Shown piece by piece: positions 48,430 to 61,047 of a stretch of 64,000 nt of DNA. The translations under genes were made by a program, and so were the position numbers. Each line of letters begins with the position of its first letter. The stretch's first letter is position 1. The notes below the pieces were generated by a model. That model had not been told where the DNA came from, ran no database searches, and saw nothing but the letters and a program-made list of their open reading frames with translations. Source of the DNA: Imbricaverruca yamaguchii (taxonomy: Eukaryota; Arthropoda; Thecostraca; Neoverrucidae). The DNA lies in assembly GCA_034440575.1 (NCBI GenBank), contig JAOTOL010001633.1, positions 961,001 to 1,025,000 on the forward strand, given 5' to 3'.

Positions 48430-48962
48430 GCCAGCCGCACCGGCCGGCTATACCCCGGTCACACTCCGGCCAGCCGGCCATACCCCTGCCAGCCGACCAT
48501 ACCCCGGCCAGCCGACCATACCCCGGCCAGTCAGCCATACCCCGGTCACACTCCGGCCAGCCTCGGTACCTCGGCTACCTCGGCTAGCCGGCCATACCTC
48601 GGCCAGCCGACCATACCTCGTCCAGCCGACCATAGCCCGGCCAGTCGACCATACCCCGGTCACACTCCGGCCAGCCGGCCATACCTCGGCTAGCCGGCCA
48701 TACCTCGGCCAGCCGACCATACCTCGTCCAGCCGACCATAGCCCGGCCAGTCGACCATACCCCGGCCATACCCCGGCCAGATGACCATACCCGGCCAGCC
48801 GACCATACCTCGGCCAGCCGACCATACCCAGGACAGCCGACCATACCTCGGCCAGCCGACCATACCTCGGCCAGCCGACCATACCCCGGCCAGTCGGCCA
48901 TACACCGGCCGACCATACCTCGGCCAGCCGACCATACCCCGGACAGCCGACCATACACCGCG
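48430..48962. repeat. 19-bp minisatellite, ~27 copies
   Basis: The unit is CCAGCCGACCATACCTCGG, with CCCCGG, CGGTCACACT and CGGCTAGCCGG variants. A ~150-bp block is itself repeated (48540-48660 and 48660-48775), a higher-order arrangement. Confidence 0.93.
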
Positions 48963-49325
48963 GCCCCCTTGGTTGGGCCCCTGGCAGCGAGTTGCCACGA
49001 GTCGCAACAGGCACCCGTCAGCAGCTACCACCTGTAGCTGCTGGTCACACCACCGGCACCAACACCGGCCTGCGAGGTCACCGAGTCACCGTGAGCGGAC
49101 GCGGGGCCCGGCACGACGCCGGCGGCGGTCTCACCTGCGAGACGAGCTGGCACGGTGGCGGGACCGCTGGCTGCCGAGTGTGGGCCACGAGTGGCCGTTA
49201 CCGTGCGGCACCACGTCAGCGCGCGCCGCCGCCCGGGCCGATGACCGGCCGCGTGTAGCGGCCCCGCCGCCCCAGGGTGTCTAACGGTGACGTCACAGCC
49301 GGCCGCGCCTGCCCGCCGGTCGGCA
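48963..49325. other. GC-rich spacer, no gene recognised
   Basis: Frames here are extensions of those in the flanking arrays. Confidence 0.4.
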
Positions 49326-50362
49326 GAGCACGGCGACGCGACACGTCGCCTTGCCGCAGCGGAGAAGACTGGGGGAGGGGTGACGACGCGACACGTCGCC
49401 TTGCCGCAGCGGAGAAGACTGGGGGAGGGGTGACGACGCGACACGTCGCCTTGCCGCAGGGAGAAGACTGGGGGAGGGGTGACGACGCGACACGTCGCCT
49501 TGCCGCAGCGGAGAAGACGGGGGAGGGGTGACGACGCGACACGTCGCCTTGCCGCAGACGGGGGAGGGGGAGAGACACGGGGAGGGGTGACGACGCGACA
49601 CGTCGCCTTGCCGCAGCGGAGAAGACGGGGGGGGGGTGACGACGCGACACGTCGCCTTGCCGCAGCGGAGAAGACTGGGGGAGGGGTGACGACGCGACAC
49701 GTCGCCTTGCCGCAGCGGAGAAGACTGGGGGAGGGGTGACGACGCGACACGTCGCCTTGCCGCAGCGGAGAAGACGGGGGAGGGGTGACGACGCGACACG
49801 TCGCCTTGCCGCAGCGGGAGAGGAGACGTCGCCTTGCCGCAGCGGAGAAGACGGGGGGAGGGGGTGACGACGCGACACGTCGCCTTGCCGCAGCGGAGAA
49901 GACTGGGGGAGGGGTGACGACGCGACACGTCGCCTTGCCGCAGCGGAGAAGACGGGGGAGGGGTGACGACGTGACACGTCGCCTTGCCGCAGCGGAGAAG
50001 ACGGGGGGAGGGGGGACGACGCGACACGTCGCCTTGCCGCAGCGGAGAAGACGGGGGAGGGGTGACGACGCGACACGTCGCCTTGCCGCAGCGGGAGAAG
50101 ACGGGGAGGGGTGACGACGCGACACGTCGCCTTGCCGCAGCGGAGAAGACGGGGGAGGGGTGACGACGTGACACGTCGCCTTGCCGCAGCGGAGAAGACG
50201 GGGGGAGGGGTGACGACGCGACACGTCGCCTTGCCGCAGCGGAGAAGACGGGGGAGGGGTGACGACGCGACACGTCGCCTTGCCGCAGCGGAGAAGACGG
50301 GGGAGGGGTGACGACGCGACACGTCGCCTTGCCGCAGCGGAGAAGACGGGGGAGGGGTGACG
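49326..50362. repeat. 49-bp minisatellite, ~21 copies
   Basis: The unit is CGACGCGACACGTCGCCTTG, CCGCAGCGGAGAAGACGGGG, GAGGGGTGA, with G-run length variants and two units trimmed near 49545-49580 and 49815-49830. The period is not a multiple of three, so long frames cycle through three peptide readings; they are not genes. Confidence 0.97.
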
Positions 50363-50454
50363 CTCGGCGGCCGTCCAGGTGGGAATTTATATCCGCCTGT
50401 TTGGTTGGGGCTTCGGTTGTTTTCGCCTGGCAAGCTAAAAAGAGGCCGGTGACG

Positions 50455-50672
50455 GGGTGACAGAGCGGCCCCTTACCCGCCGGGACGGGGTGGAAGTGCG
50501 ACTTCTTACCCGTGAGGATGGGTTGGTAATGTGGCTCCTTGCCCGCGGGGACGGGGTGGGAGTGTGGCTCCTCTCCTGCGGGGACGGGGTGGGAGTGTGG
50601 CTCCTCTCCTGCGGGGACGGGGTGGGAGTGTGGCTCCTCTCCTGCGGGGACGGGGTGGGAGTGCAGCTCCTA
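50455..50672. repeat. 33-bp minisatellite, ~6 copies
   Basis: The unit is GGGGACGGGGTGGGAGTGTG followed by GCTCCTCTCCTGC; the first two are diverged. Confidence 0.92.
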
Positions 50673-52449
50673 AAACCGAATGGACAACGGAAGGCCGAAA
50701 TGCGCCGGGCCCACCAAAGCGCACAGTGCCACAAAAGCGGTAAGGCCTTAACCCATTAACGCCCGGCAGAAGAAATATATTTATTAGAAGACTAAAACTT
50801 TTTGACATACCTAATGTCATCGCTGTGAAGGTATTCTGAATGTTTCATAAGTCCCCTTCTACTCTAAGTGTATTTTCCAGCCCTTCCTCATATGACGACA
50901 CTGAGCGGAAGTGGTGTGTTTTGGCGAGTAAATCTCAACAGGCAGCATCATGTTTTACAACAGTTTGTACATTGCTTATAACTAAGTTCAATGGCAAGAA
51001 CGCTGCAAATACTTATGGAACAAACACTCACACTTGCAAGCATGACAGAGCATGCACCGTTGCATGACTGCATAAGTTTATGCATATATCATTGCATGAT
51101 TTTTTAAACTGAAATATACGCATTGATACAAGCATAAGAGAGAAAAATGTTGGCCGCCTTGAGCATGGGTGTAGCCACGGAATCGAAATTGGTGAGGGGG
51201 GACAAACCCGGAACGCGGTAAGTTTGAACAGGATGGAGGGACCTACCACCGCCTTCCCTTCCCTCCCCTCCCCCTAACCCGAAAATAAATACTTGGATTT
51301 CAGCCACTTCTTTTTCAATGCCATTTTCAGACACTTGAATTCAGTGTTAAATGCATTTCAATTTTTCAGATTTACCATTGCTAAAATGATATTTTGGGGC
51401 CTAAATGTTCCACGAAAAGTAACAAGTTTCACTACTTATCGCTACCTATGAACGTCTAGTTTTATGTCGTACATGCTGTACCCGATTTCACGATCACCAC
51501 AGAGGAATGCTGTAAGGATGTTAAACGTTGCCCTCTTGTTGCAGGACAATCGTAAAATATCGGACGATGGTAACAAATAGTTATCCCTCACGTGCATGGG
51601 TGCAACAATTGGGGAGGGGGCGGGGACATGTCCCCCCAATTTCTGGAAAGTGGCGATTTGTCCCCTAAATATTTCTCCCCTGTCTCCCCAAGCCTCAGGT
51701 AGTTGAGCATCATCGCCGCAACATTATTCTTAATAATTTATCAAGTGAAAGTATATATGCAAGAGAAGCACTAAAAAGTACTAAAAACCCATCTAGCCAA
51801 TCAATGCGCTTCACAGGGTATCTGTCGTCACAAAATATCCCAATGGCAAATCAGCAAACCCTACAAATGTCTGTTTCCAGCCAATTTTTTAATAGCATGA
51901 ACCTTGACCATCCTGTTTTCGCTTCGGGTGAAAATTGTGCTCTGCTAGGCAACAAATTCGCATTATCGAAGGGCTTTATATGTCTTAGGCTGCATTCTCC
52001 TGCTCATATATTGGTATATCTTGAACAAATGTGGCTCTAGGTGTACTTGGGTGCCTTGCAAGAGGGGAGTCACGGAAGCCTTAAGCTCATACGTCAAGTT
52101 AACTTCGTATTCGTATTCGTATTCATATTCAGCGACGAATTCGCCAGAGGGGTATTTGTATTTGCATCAGCATTCAGCGACAGGATTATGATCGTTCAAA
52201 TAAATTTTCCACAAATGCTTTTGCCTGTACTGAACACGCTGGAAGGAACTACATAGGTATCACGTTTCCACTTTAACAGTCAAGGTTCAACGCAAACCGG
52301 TTTCTTCGGTCGTCTCCCATTTTTCTTCACCCAAACCTACTCAAATATAGTATCAAGCAATAGCCTGTGGTGAACCATCGTGCAACATTTCAAATCGGTA
52401 CATGTCAAGATAAAACTTCTAAGTCAAAGGTTAGCTTGATTTATTTTAC
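50673..52449. other. No recognisable gene or element
   Basis: AT-leaning DNA. G-rich/C-rich pairs at 51180-51280 and 51610-51640 look like MITE ends, but no complete element can be delimited. Confidence 0.35.
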
Positions 52450-52454
52450 GTCTG

Positions 52455-52975
52455 GCAGATGTACGCAAGCAAGTGTACGTAAGCAAAGTTACGTAATCGC
52501 AGATGTACGTATTGCAGTTGTACGTAAGCTCAGATGTACGTATGGTTAATGTACGTAAGCGCAAATGTACGTATGCGCAAAAGTACGTAAATGTAAATGT
52601 ACGCAAGGGAAAAGTACGTAAGCGCAAATGTACGTAAGCTCAACAGTACATACACGTAAAATATTGCAAGAGCAAATGTACGTATGAGCCAATGTACGTA
52701 CCTTTAGACGTCCGTGCCTTTGCGTTTAAGCACATTTAGTTAGGTGCATATGCCATACGTACAGTTGCTCTTACGTACATTTTCGCACACGTACAATTGC
52801 CATACGTGCATTTGCACATACGTACAATTGGCCTTACGTACATTTGCACTTACGTACATCTGCGCTTATGTGCAATTACCATACGTACATCTGCGCTTAC
52901 GTACATTTGCTTACGTATATTTGCGTGCGTACATCTGCCATACGTACATTTGCTTTACGTACATTTGTCCAGTTA
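52455..52975. repeat. Long inverted repeat built from ~16-bp TACGTA units
   Basis: The left arm (about 52455-52705) repeats AAATGTACGTAAGCGC; the right arm (about 52745-52972) repeats its reverse complement, CGCTTACGTACATTTG. The centre is near 52725. Most units contain the palindrome TACGTA. Confidence 0.9.
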
Positions 52976-53685
52976 CCTCAAAGCACACCGTGGCCATGCA
53001 ACCGCATGGGAACCTCAAAAGCAGGCTGGGGTCCTCAAAAAGAGAAGTGGTCCTAAAAAGGAACAGAGACTGGGCACTAAATGAATACATTGGGGTTTTC
53101 GAAAACGCTCTAGTACCTCAAAACTGTCGTCGGTGCACAAACAAGCACACACACACTTTGAAAAGAGCCAGGTCATGGAAGTGTGCCGAGCCCGTAACAA
53201 TAATTTGTTGGGACCCTAAAACACGTCCGTAGACGAAGAAAAACGCAACTGGTAAAAAAACACCTAGCTAGGGTCTCGCTATGGTAGCCAATTTGGGAGC
53301 GTATTCCACCAAATAGATGAGGTACATCATAGCTCAGCTAGAACTAATCGTCGAATTTATTTTATCGAATTTTCCCAGTGAATGCCATATGAATTCGCAG
53401 CAAATTCCACTATGGCACCAGTGGCATGTGGCAGCAGTTAGCAAAACGTAGAAGGCATGGCAGAAACCGTAGAATCACACGAAGTGTGGTGAATGCGACA
53501 AATGCACAAGGTGTACATGTGCATGAACGTTGGCATTTTGGCTACCAGGCGTTATGAACTGGAATTCACGAAAACGGAAAATTATACATTTATACTAAGT
53601 TCTACAGGTGGAATTTCAGCAGTGTGAGGTGACTTATCAAGAGAGAAAAAAAGAAAAACCTTCCAGCAGGATGGGGTGGGGAGGA
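52976..53685. other. No recognisable gene or element
   Basis: Mixed single-copy-looking DNA. Confidence 0.4.
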
Positions 53686-53689
53686 GAGT

Positions 53690-54050
53690 TGCCCACCTGT
53701 AGCCATACGTTATGGTCAACATGCAGCCATACGCGGTGGCCGACCTGTAGCCATACGCTGCGGCCGACCTGTAGCCATACGCTGCGGCCACGCTGCGGCC
53801 GACCTGTAGCCATACGCGGTGGCCGACCTGTAGCCATACATTGTGGTCAACATGTGGTCATACGCTGCAGTCGACCTGTAGCCATACGCTGCGGCCGACC
53901 TGTAGCCATACGCTGCGGCCGACCTGTAGCCATACGTTATGGTCAACATGTGGTCATACGCGGTGGCCGACCTGTAGCCATACGTTGTGGTCAACATGTG
54001 GTCACACGCTGCGGGTGACCTGTGGCCATACGATGTAGCCGACCTGTAAT
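53690..54050. repeat. 24-bp minisatellite, ~15 copies
   Basis: The unit is CGGCCGACCTGTAGCCATAC followed by GCTG. A GTGGTCAACATGTGGTCATA variant alternates in places. Confidence 0.95.
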
Positions 54051-54712
54051 CGCAGTGGATGAGCATAGAAATTGAACTTATCAACGCAATAGGGTAGAAT
54101 AGAAGATATGCAATCTCTCAAATATAAGTAGGAAAATGCACCCTATAAGGACACATTTGCCTTCTATCGGCATCGCAAAATGCGACAAAATTATACTTTT
54201 CTAGTTGCGGCGACAAACCGTGCTATCTATTTTGTTTTCTATCTGGCAGAAATTGTCATTATTGTATGCACGATGTACGGAAATATCACCAACCGTTGTG
54301 AACCAAAACTAGTCTTCAATGGCACTGGTCTGTATTGGATGGTGTGCCGATCAGGGTCGGATGAGGTCAGCTAGGGCAAGGGCTCGCATTTGTTTCGCGA
54401 CCAGTTGACATGTTTCTCTCCTTGTCTCAGCTGGCCGTTACCTTCATATATAAGCGGCGCGTCAACACCCAAAAATAACTTCCCCTCCCCCACACCTGGG
54501 TCTCTCTTCTTCTGTCGTCTTCGTCAAGTGCACTGGACCCCTGTGGCCTCGCCGTTGCCAATATAGAAATGGGTGCTTTGAGCGAGTGCTGGAGTGATAA
54601 GTGGAACAGTGAGTGACCGGTGGAGGTGAATTGATGAACCACGCGCAGAACTGCTCATCATGGCTGGGTCACCGTGCCTGACTCTGTTTTCCTGCTTTCT
54701 TTCCAAGCTTTT
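54051..54712. other. No recognisable gene
   Basis: Short overlapping frames only. Confidence 0.4.
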
Positions 54713-54734
54713 CGTACTCCTTCATTTCCTAATG

Positions 54735-54905
54735 CCGCTGCTCTCTTGAATTGGAGGATCTCCTTTACACTCTTGAATTGGAGTGTTCTTGACTTAGCCC
54801 ATGCTCTCTTGAATTTGAGGATTCCTTCACTCTTGAATTGGAGTGCTCTTAGCTAGGTCCATGCTTTCTTGAATGGAGAGTTACTTTGTCTCCCTTGAAT
54901 TGGCG
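54735..54905. repeat. Irregular TCTTGAATTGGAG repeat
   Basis: Six copies of TCTTGAATTGGAG-type units with a CTTAG...CCATGCT spacer. Confidence 0.75.
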
Positions 54906-55722
54906 AGCGCTAACCTACAGTCTCTATTATTACGTCCACCTATGTTTAGGTTAGTTAGATTATTTCTTTACATTCTCCCATCATACATCTTTCCGACCTC
55001 TCACATCGCAATTCCTTTTCCTGTCGTTCTTCACATAATTTCCTTGCACATGTTACTCCCGCTTACTTCTCTTTCACTCTCCCCTCTATACCAGTTTCTT
55101 TAGGCCCTTTGGTCGTTCTGGCCAATGCTGCAGGACGCTACCCACCCACATATATACAGTCCGCTACCAGCGGTTGAACGCGGCGTCCGCAACACAGCTA
55201 GAGCAGGATCTGGTCAGATCAGCTAGGGCGTGATCAGGACAGATCAACTAGGGCTGGGTCGAATCGTTCATGTGGACCTTTGTCGTATGCACCTACACGG
55301 GTGTAGACTTGCTCCGGCTTCGCCCTCATTCGCTATGCAATGTCATTAACAAGACCATTGCACGAAAAGCCTCATGCAGTAATAGTCAATCTCCTTCGCG
55401 AACTCTAAGGTGCCTTTGGTGGCTCAACGCGGGCCCTGGGAAGGCATTTCGGAAGAAGTTGCGTATGCTCAAGAGCGGTGGGTCGGTTGCCCCATCTCAT
55501 TGCATCCACCAATGACAAAGTGTGGTATTCCGTGCTAAACGTGATGCACGAAATAGATCAAGGCGACCTTGAACACAGTTACAAAACGCACAGCTCGTTA
55601 ATTTTGAACTGTTACTGCCGGATAATTTTACAGAAACAGCCGCAAAATTGTCGTGTCTGATGGTCGAGCACCCATGCCGCCTGCAGCCTTAGACTAGTGC
55701 CTACCTACAGAAAACCGGGCTC
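54906..55722. other. No recognisable gene
   Basis: Contains GGTTAGTTAG and TCAGCTAGGGC duplications; nothing coding is supported. Confidence 0.35.
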
Positions 55723-55777
55723 ACCTGGTGCACACCTGGTGCACACCTGGTGCACACCTGGTGCTCACCTGGTGCCG
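55723..55777. repeat. 12-bp CACCTGGTGCA repeat, ~5 copies
   Basis: Repeats of TGGTGCACACC, a near-palindromic unit. Confidence 0.9.
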
Positions 55778-56689
55778 GACTGCGGCCCGCTCGGCGTTCA
55801 ACACCACTAGCTACTAGTGTCGCCACCTATACAGTGCTGGGCTCAATTGTGCGCCACCTGAAGCCAGACCCCTACCACAGCAGCCGTCAACGGGATGACG
55901 CACGGGACGTAGCAATGGGCTAGTAAGTCCAACTAGCTGCGTAAATTCGCTTTGATTATGTTGAATTCAGTCCGATGCAAGGTCCAAGTGTAGCGTTGTA
56001 TGATCGCATCCACATCAGGCGGGCTAAGAAAATAGGCAGGAGAGGTAGCATCTCATAGCAGTCCAGGTGAGCGCTGCTCACTGGTGTTGATTCCTATGCC
56101 CCGTCCCGTGCCAAACAATCGTCAGAGTGATTAGTACAATTCACGCATGTATTGCACAATGCTGTGAAAATCGCTGCCCACTTCGCTGTGCTAACTGGCC
56201 CAATTCGCTGCGGATCCATCGATCTTCTATGCTTCATTTTCAAGTAGAGTGATTGATACCCGTCGCAGCAGCTTTTCTTATTTGCCTTTACAATTTTGTT
56301 CTTTGTGTTTCTGTTTTTCTTAGGTTAGTTAGGTTAGATTCTTTGTCTCCCCACGATGGGAAAGAATGGAAGAAGGACGTTGACCCAAGCTCACTACCGG
56401 ATTCCAAATATAATTTTCCCCAATCACATCCCATGATGACATTACTCGACTTCGGGACCTAATTCCTGATGCTCCTTTCTTGTTGCCACCGCTGATAACC
56501 GATACCAATTAATTCCCCTAGATGGCGTCATGGAATCCCTGCGTGCTTCGCCAACCCCTGCTTGTTCAAAGACCACGCATTCGGATACCCAACAAGAGAG
56601 TGGCGTAGCCAATAGGGAGGAGAAGCCCCTTACTGAAGGGTCAGAGGATGCCCTCCAGGCGACCGCCTTTAGGGGCCGGAAAGGGCCCG

Positions 56690-56690
<1 letters not shown>
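55778..56690. other. No recognisable gene or element
   Basis: Mixed DNA with short frames. Confidence 0.4.
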
Positions 56691-57170
<480 letters not shown>

Positions 57171-57177
57171 GGAGAGT

Positions 57178-57220
57178 GATTTTTTAGGCGTGCCGGACCA
57201 AAAAGGTCATTTGCGCCGCC
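57178..57220 (-). repeat. 3'-terminal hairpin of the LINE
   Basis: On the minus strand GGCGGCGCAAATGACC pairs with GGTCCGGCACGCC, followed by TAAAAAATCA and the AT tail. The arrangement and bases resemble the six ~55-bp retroposons elsewhere in the window. Confidence 0.6.
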
Positions 57221-57639
57221 TTTAAAGGAACACGTTGCATATATATATATCTATGAAAGCGAGTGTTACGATCAAGATACAGGCAAGTGAACACTTCCGT
57301 TAAGGGAATTTAATGCTATGCTTTTTGCGAAGTTTTTGTGTGCTGAAGGCGGAGGCTGGGTTGGGGACGTCTCCCTGATGTCTAACTGGATTTAATTTTA
57401 CTTTACTCCTCCAGATAATAATTTGTGGTTTGGGAGGGTTGGAGATTTTGAGAGTGTCGCATTGATTTTGGCAGGGTGCCGGCTTTAGCCTACTCCTATC
57501 GAAGAGCACCGAGGGATTTTTACCGTGCGGACAAGGAGGCAATTGTCCACACCGCCTCTCACGCCGGCTACCGAGTGTTAGTTGTTAGTAGTTGGTTAGT
57601 CTAAGCATGCCGTGCAGGGTTGTCAGTTGGGTTGGTTTA

Positions 57640-57925
57640 CGTTGTTTGACAATTTGGCTCTTCTACGTCCGCTGTTCCTCTGGGTAGCCATTTACGTTGG
57701 GAGTCGGAAGGCAAATCGACTCATCTACGTCCGACGGCTCCTCTTGGTAGTCGTTTTACGCTAAGCTACCTTTTTGTTTTTGTTTTAGGTTCTATGCTTT
57801 CCTAAAGCAAGTCGGCTCATTTACCTCCGGCGGCACCGCTAGGTAGCCAATTATTCCTAACTGGAAAGCAAATCAGCTCATGTACGTCCGGCGCCATGCG
57901 GGGATGACTGTTTACGTGTTTCCTA
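57640..57925 (-). repeat. LINE 3'-UTR repeat, ~4 units of ~80 bp
   Basis: On the minus strand each unit carries a GCCGNCGGACGTAGATGAGT-like string and a GTAAAYGGCTACC-like string. It begins about 60 nt after the ORF2 stop. The same units occur on the plus strand at 12040-12215. Confidence 0.75.
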
Positions 57926-57980
57926 CGAGTGTTTCACGGTCATGTATTGCAGGCTGGTGTGAACATTGGTGGTATGATGC

Positions 57981-58442
57981 CTAGAGAGCTCCTGCTAGTT
58001 CTGTGGCATACACATATTCAAATAGCAATTGAATGAGTTCTGCGTGTTTGCCTCCGAGAAGCGATGGAAGCGATAGGGTGATGACCTCTCTCTGGCAGAA
58101 GGCCTTAAGTGGTTGTCTCTGAGAGCCGAAGCGACCGCAGTCTAGCAGGATATGGCTAGTGCTTAACGTGGTGTTGCAGGTGTCGCAGTGCGGTGTTGTG
58201 TGTTGGTCATCCTGTAATCGAGTCTGTGTTAGTTTTGTGCAACCGGTTCTAAGTCTAGTGAGGATGATCTCCTTTTGTCGGTGATACTGATTTGATGTGC
58301 TACATGCGCCTATGGTTGGTTTTATTGCGTGGACGTGGTTGGATTTGTGCTGTGTTGAGTTGTGTTGTGTCCATGTGTTCTGTTGATGTTGGCGAATGCG
58401 GTGTTGTAGGAGTGCTTTGCAATCGTCTACCGAATATTCCAC
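57981..58442 (-). pseudogene. LINE ORF2 C-terminal part with zinc knuckle
   Basis: The frame continues the RNase H domain after a frameshift. It includes LTRLRTGCTKLTQTRL, and then HCDTCNTTLSTSHILLDCGR, the CxxC-x(8)-H-x(4)-C knuckle that ends many I/R1-type ORF2 proteins and is thought to bind nucleic acid. It ends with a stop at 57981. Confidence 0.8.
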
Positions 58443-58462
58443 GCTTGGGTAGGTGTTCGATG

Positions 58463-59080
58463 TTAAGGCTTGCTTTGCGAGCCGGTCTGGTCTGCTTCTT
58501 CGTTACCTGGGATGTTGGCGTGGCCCGGAATCCAGAGGAAGGAAAAGTTCATGTTTACGTTATGGGCTACGATTTGTTGGATTCGATCAATGATGTCATA
58601 AGGACAGTCGTGGGTGTTGCTAATTGACTGTAGGACGGATTTGGAGTCCGAGCAAATCACTACGTTTTTTACTTTTCGCTTAATGAGAATGGAAATAGCG
58701 GCCAGAATGGCCATTGCTTCAGCGGAGTAGATGAAGAAGTTATTCGGTAGACGTTTGGAAAGTCTAAGACCTAATCCGGTGATGCCGATGCCTACCTTAG
58801 GCTCGTGTTTCGACCCATCCGTGAATACGAGTGATTTGTTATTGTTGTCATCGGCCAACTTGTGAAACAGACCTAGAATCTTCGCCGATGTGATAGTGGC
58901 TTTCTTCTCCGAGAGCAAGTACTCGACCTTTGGTTGACTGAAAGCCCAGAATGGCCTAGTGGGCGGTTGAGCTGCAGTGGATGGCATTGTGAGGTTAAGA
59001 TCTGGGAGAGTCGTGGCAATTTGAATGCTACATGGTGGAAGTTTGCGCGCAACTCGGCTCTTGTCGTATCCGTTAGGCAT
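58463..59080 (-). pseudogene. LINE ORF2 RNase H domain
   Basis: The acidic residues are all present: SLVFTDGSK, SAEAMAILAA, VVICSDSKSVLQ and WIPGHANIPGNEEAD. The enzyme removes RNA from the RNA-DNA hybrid during integration. The frame is lost just after NEEAD through a 5-bp tandem duplication (GTCTG twice, 58485-58494), after which the sequence goes on in another frame to 57981. Confidence 0.88.
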
Positions 59081-59343
59081 GAAGCAGCGCTGTGCCGGAT
59101 GATTTTGAATGGATTTGATTTTGATGTAGTAGCGGCACAGCTGTTGTGTCCTCCTGTGGTGGGGCGATAGTGTGTTTGAGTCTACTAGAAGACTAGCTTT
59201 CGGTGTAGCGCCAAGGGCGTCTGTGGCTGCTCTGATGCAGCTGTTTTGGATGACTTCTAATTTTTGGCTCCGACTTTCTGAAATTGTGGAAAAAAATGAT
59301 GCTGTTGTATTCTACGATGGGTCGTATGATTGATGTGTACAGT

Positions 59344-61047
59344 AGGGCACAGCGTCCTTAAGAAATTTTGGATTCGAGATTCGGCTCTACGATTTTGAGA
59401 TGTAAGCGAGTGTGCTAATTTCAAATTCAAGCTGTTTTTGGATCAAAGCATTTTTGGTCCGCAAATTTACACTTTTCTGCAGGCATGTTTCTAACTTTGC
59501 GCTAAATATGGGACTATGGACACAAGGCATGTCTGAACGTTGTGTGACTGTTATATTCGTGATGTTCACACCAAAATACCTATGATTACCACTTATCAGC
59601 ACGCTAAAGCGTATATTGGATATATTTCTGACGGTTTCTCTGGTCCGTCGCACATCTCTCACTAACGCCATCTATAGGTGTTTTTTTTCATTAACTCGGA
59701 AAATTGACTCATTGAACTAGACATATATCAAAAGCCTGTCCAGTATGCATCTAAAATTTACACTAACGAACTGAAAACTGATGCCTAGGTTCCCTCAGGG
59801 GCGGATCCAGGGGGAGGCAATACTAGGTATGTTGAAAAGGCAAAGACAGGTTCGTATACAAAATACAAAAGGCGAACACGTTTCTTGAAAACTTCAAGTA
59901 ACATAAAACAAGCTTTGAAGTATCATAGTAATCGTTTGTAATGTAGGAAAATATTGCATAACACAGGACTACCGTTTAGTGATCGGCTGAGGGAAATAAT
60001 AGATATCTGAAGGACAGAATGCATAAAATACAGTTTTGTGTGGCCTTTTTACTACCAGTCATTGGCCTACTCAGCTTCCTTATATCCTTCGTAGAGGAAC
60101 ACTGGCAACTGTTTTATGTGGTGGGCGCTGGTGCGGACATGGCCATCTCGGACCTCCTGACCCACCACCCCAGTGGCTGTCGTGAGCGTGCTGGATCGCG
60201 CTCCGTCGACTGGATATTCGCAGGGAACGGAGGGACATCCAGCGGCATGGATATGCTCCTCCTGAGTTCTGTTGTGGCGATTCCGCACGTACACACAGGT
60301 TCCGTGATCTCTATGTCGTCCCAGTCGATCAGTTCAGGCTGTGTAGCAGTTCGTAAAGAGCTTCAGCCGTTTTTGTGCTGGTTTTCTGGATGAACCGACT
60401 CTTCCGGTGTGAAATGGAACAGATAATCATCCTGAGGCTCAACAGTCACAGTAACGTGCTCCTCCGTGACTGTCCTCGGATAAAGGTTGCCGTTGCTATC
60501 CGGAACCTATGTTCGAGTATCCTATCCTTCCTTCCATCAAGATTCTACGAACCCAGCACGGGTCAGCGACGGCGTGATGGCCCCTTGGAGAGAATGCTCG
60601 GACACAGATGCTGCTGGGTCGTGTGCACTACACACAGGAGAACTGCCACTCAGACACATTATCACTTCTCTGGACGGCCCAACAAACGCAAGGGACGGAT
60701 TTCAGGGCCCTGTTGGAAAGATGCTTTCGAAGGTTGAAGACATGAGGTATGATCCAGCGTTTGAACGGCTAGCTGAAGGCAGAAATATGTGGAGATCCCA
60801 GAAGATGTACTTGACAGCATGTCAACAGACAAAAGGTCTCTTACGAACTGTGTCAGGCGGTGAAAGCTGGAAGTCTCCCTGCAAGTATGCAAGAAATGAA
60901 GCCTGGCAAGCTGAACCATGCGCGCTGGTTGACAACAGGTGAGAGGATATTGTACTTGTGGTCAGGCAGCACGGCCTACCGACTCAAACAAGAGAATCGT
61001 GAGACGGCTGGCAGATTTCTGCGTCAACGTATATTTCAAGTGCTACT
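59344..61047. mobile_element. ~1.7-kb unidentified insertion with 10-bp target duplication
   Basis: TGTGTACAGT stands at 59334-59343 and 61048-61057. Deleting one copy with the sequence between rejoins the RT thumb in frame (RKTLLRLYTS then IIRPIVEY), which proves insertion. I see no inverted or long terminal repeats. Inside, a minus-strand frame near 60120-60385 contains ELIDWDDIEITEP, protein-like and perhaps from the inserted element's own gene; I cannot place it with confidence. A ten-base duplication would suit Mutator-like or some retroelement insertions. Confidence 0.7.

Noticed and set aside
49025..50433. About 400-residue Arg/Pro/Ser-rich minus-strand frames
   Set aside because: The same three peptides rotate with the 49-bp period; low-complexity array translation.
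48430..50672. Possible CRISPR-like arrays
   Set aside because: Units are head-to-tail with no unique spacers, in a eukaryotic context.
57300..57542. 80-residue minus-strand frame downstream of the LINE ORF2
   Set aside because: Within the LINE 3' region, no recognisable domain; probably noncoding.
59796..59830. AGGGGCGGATCCAGGGGGAGG as a transposon end
   Set aside because: Looks like a common MITE terminus but has no partner within the 1.7-kb insertion that I could find.
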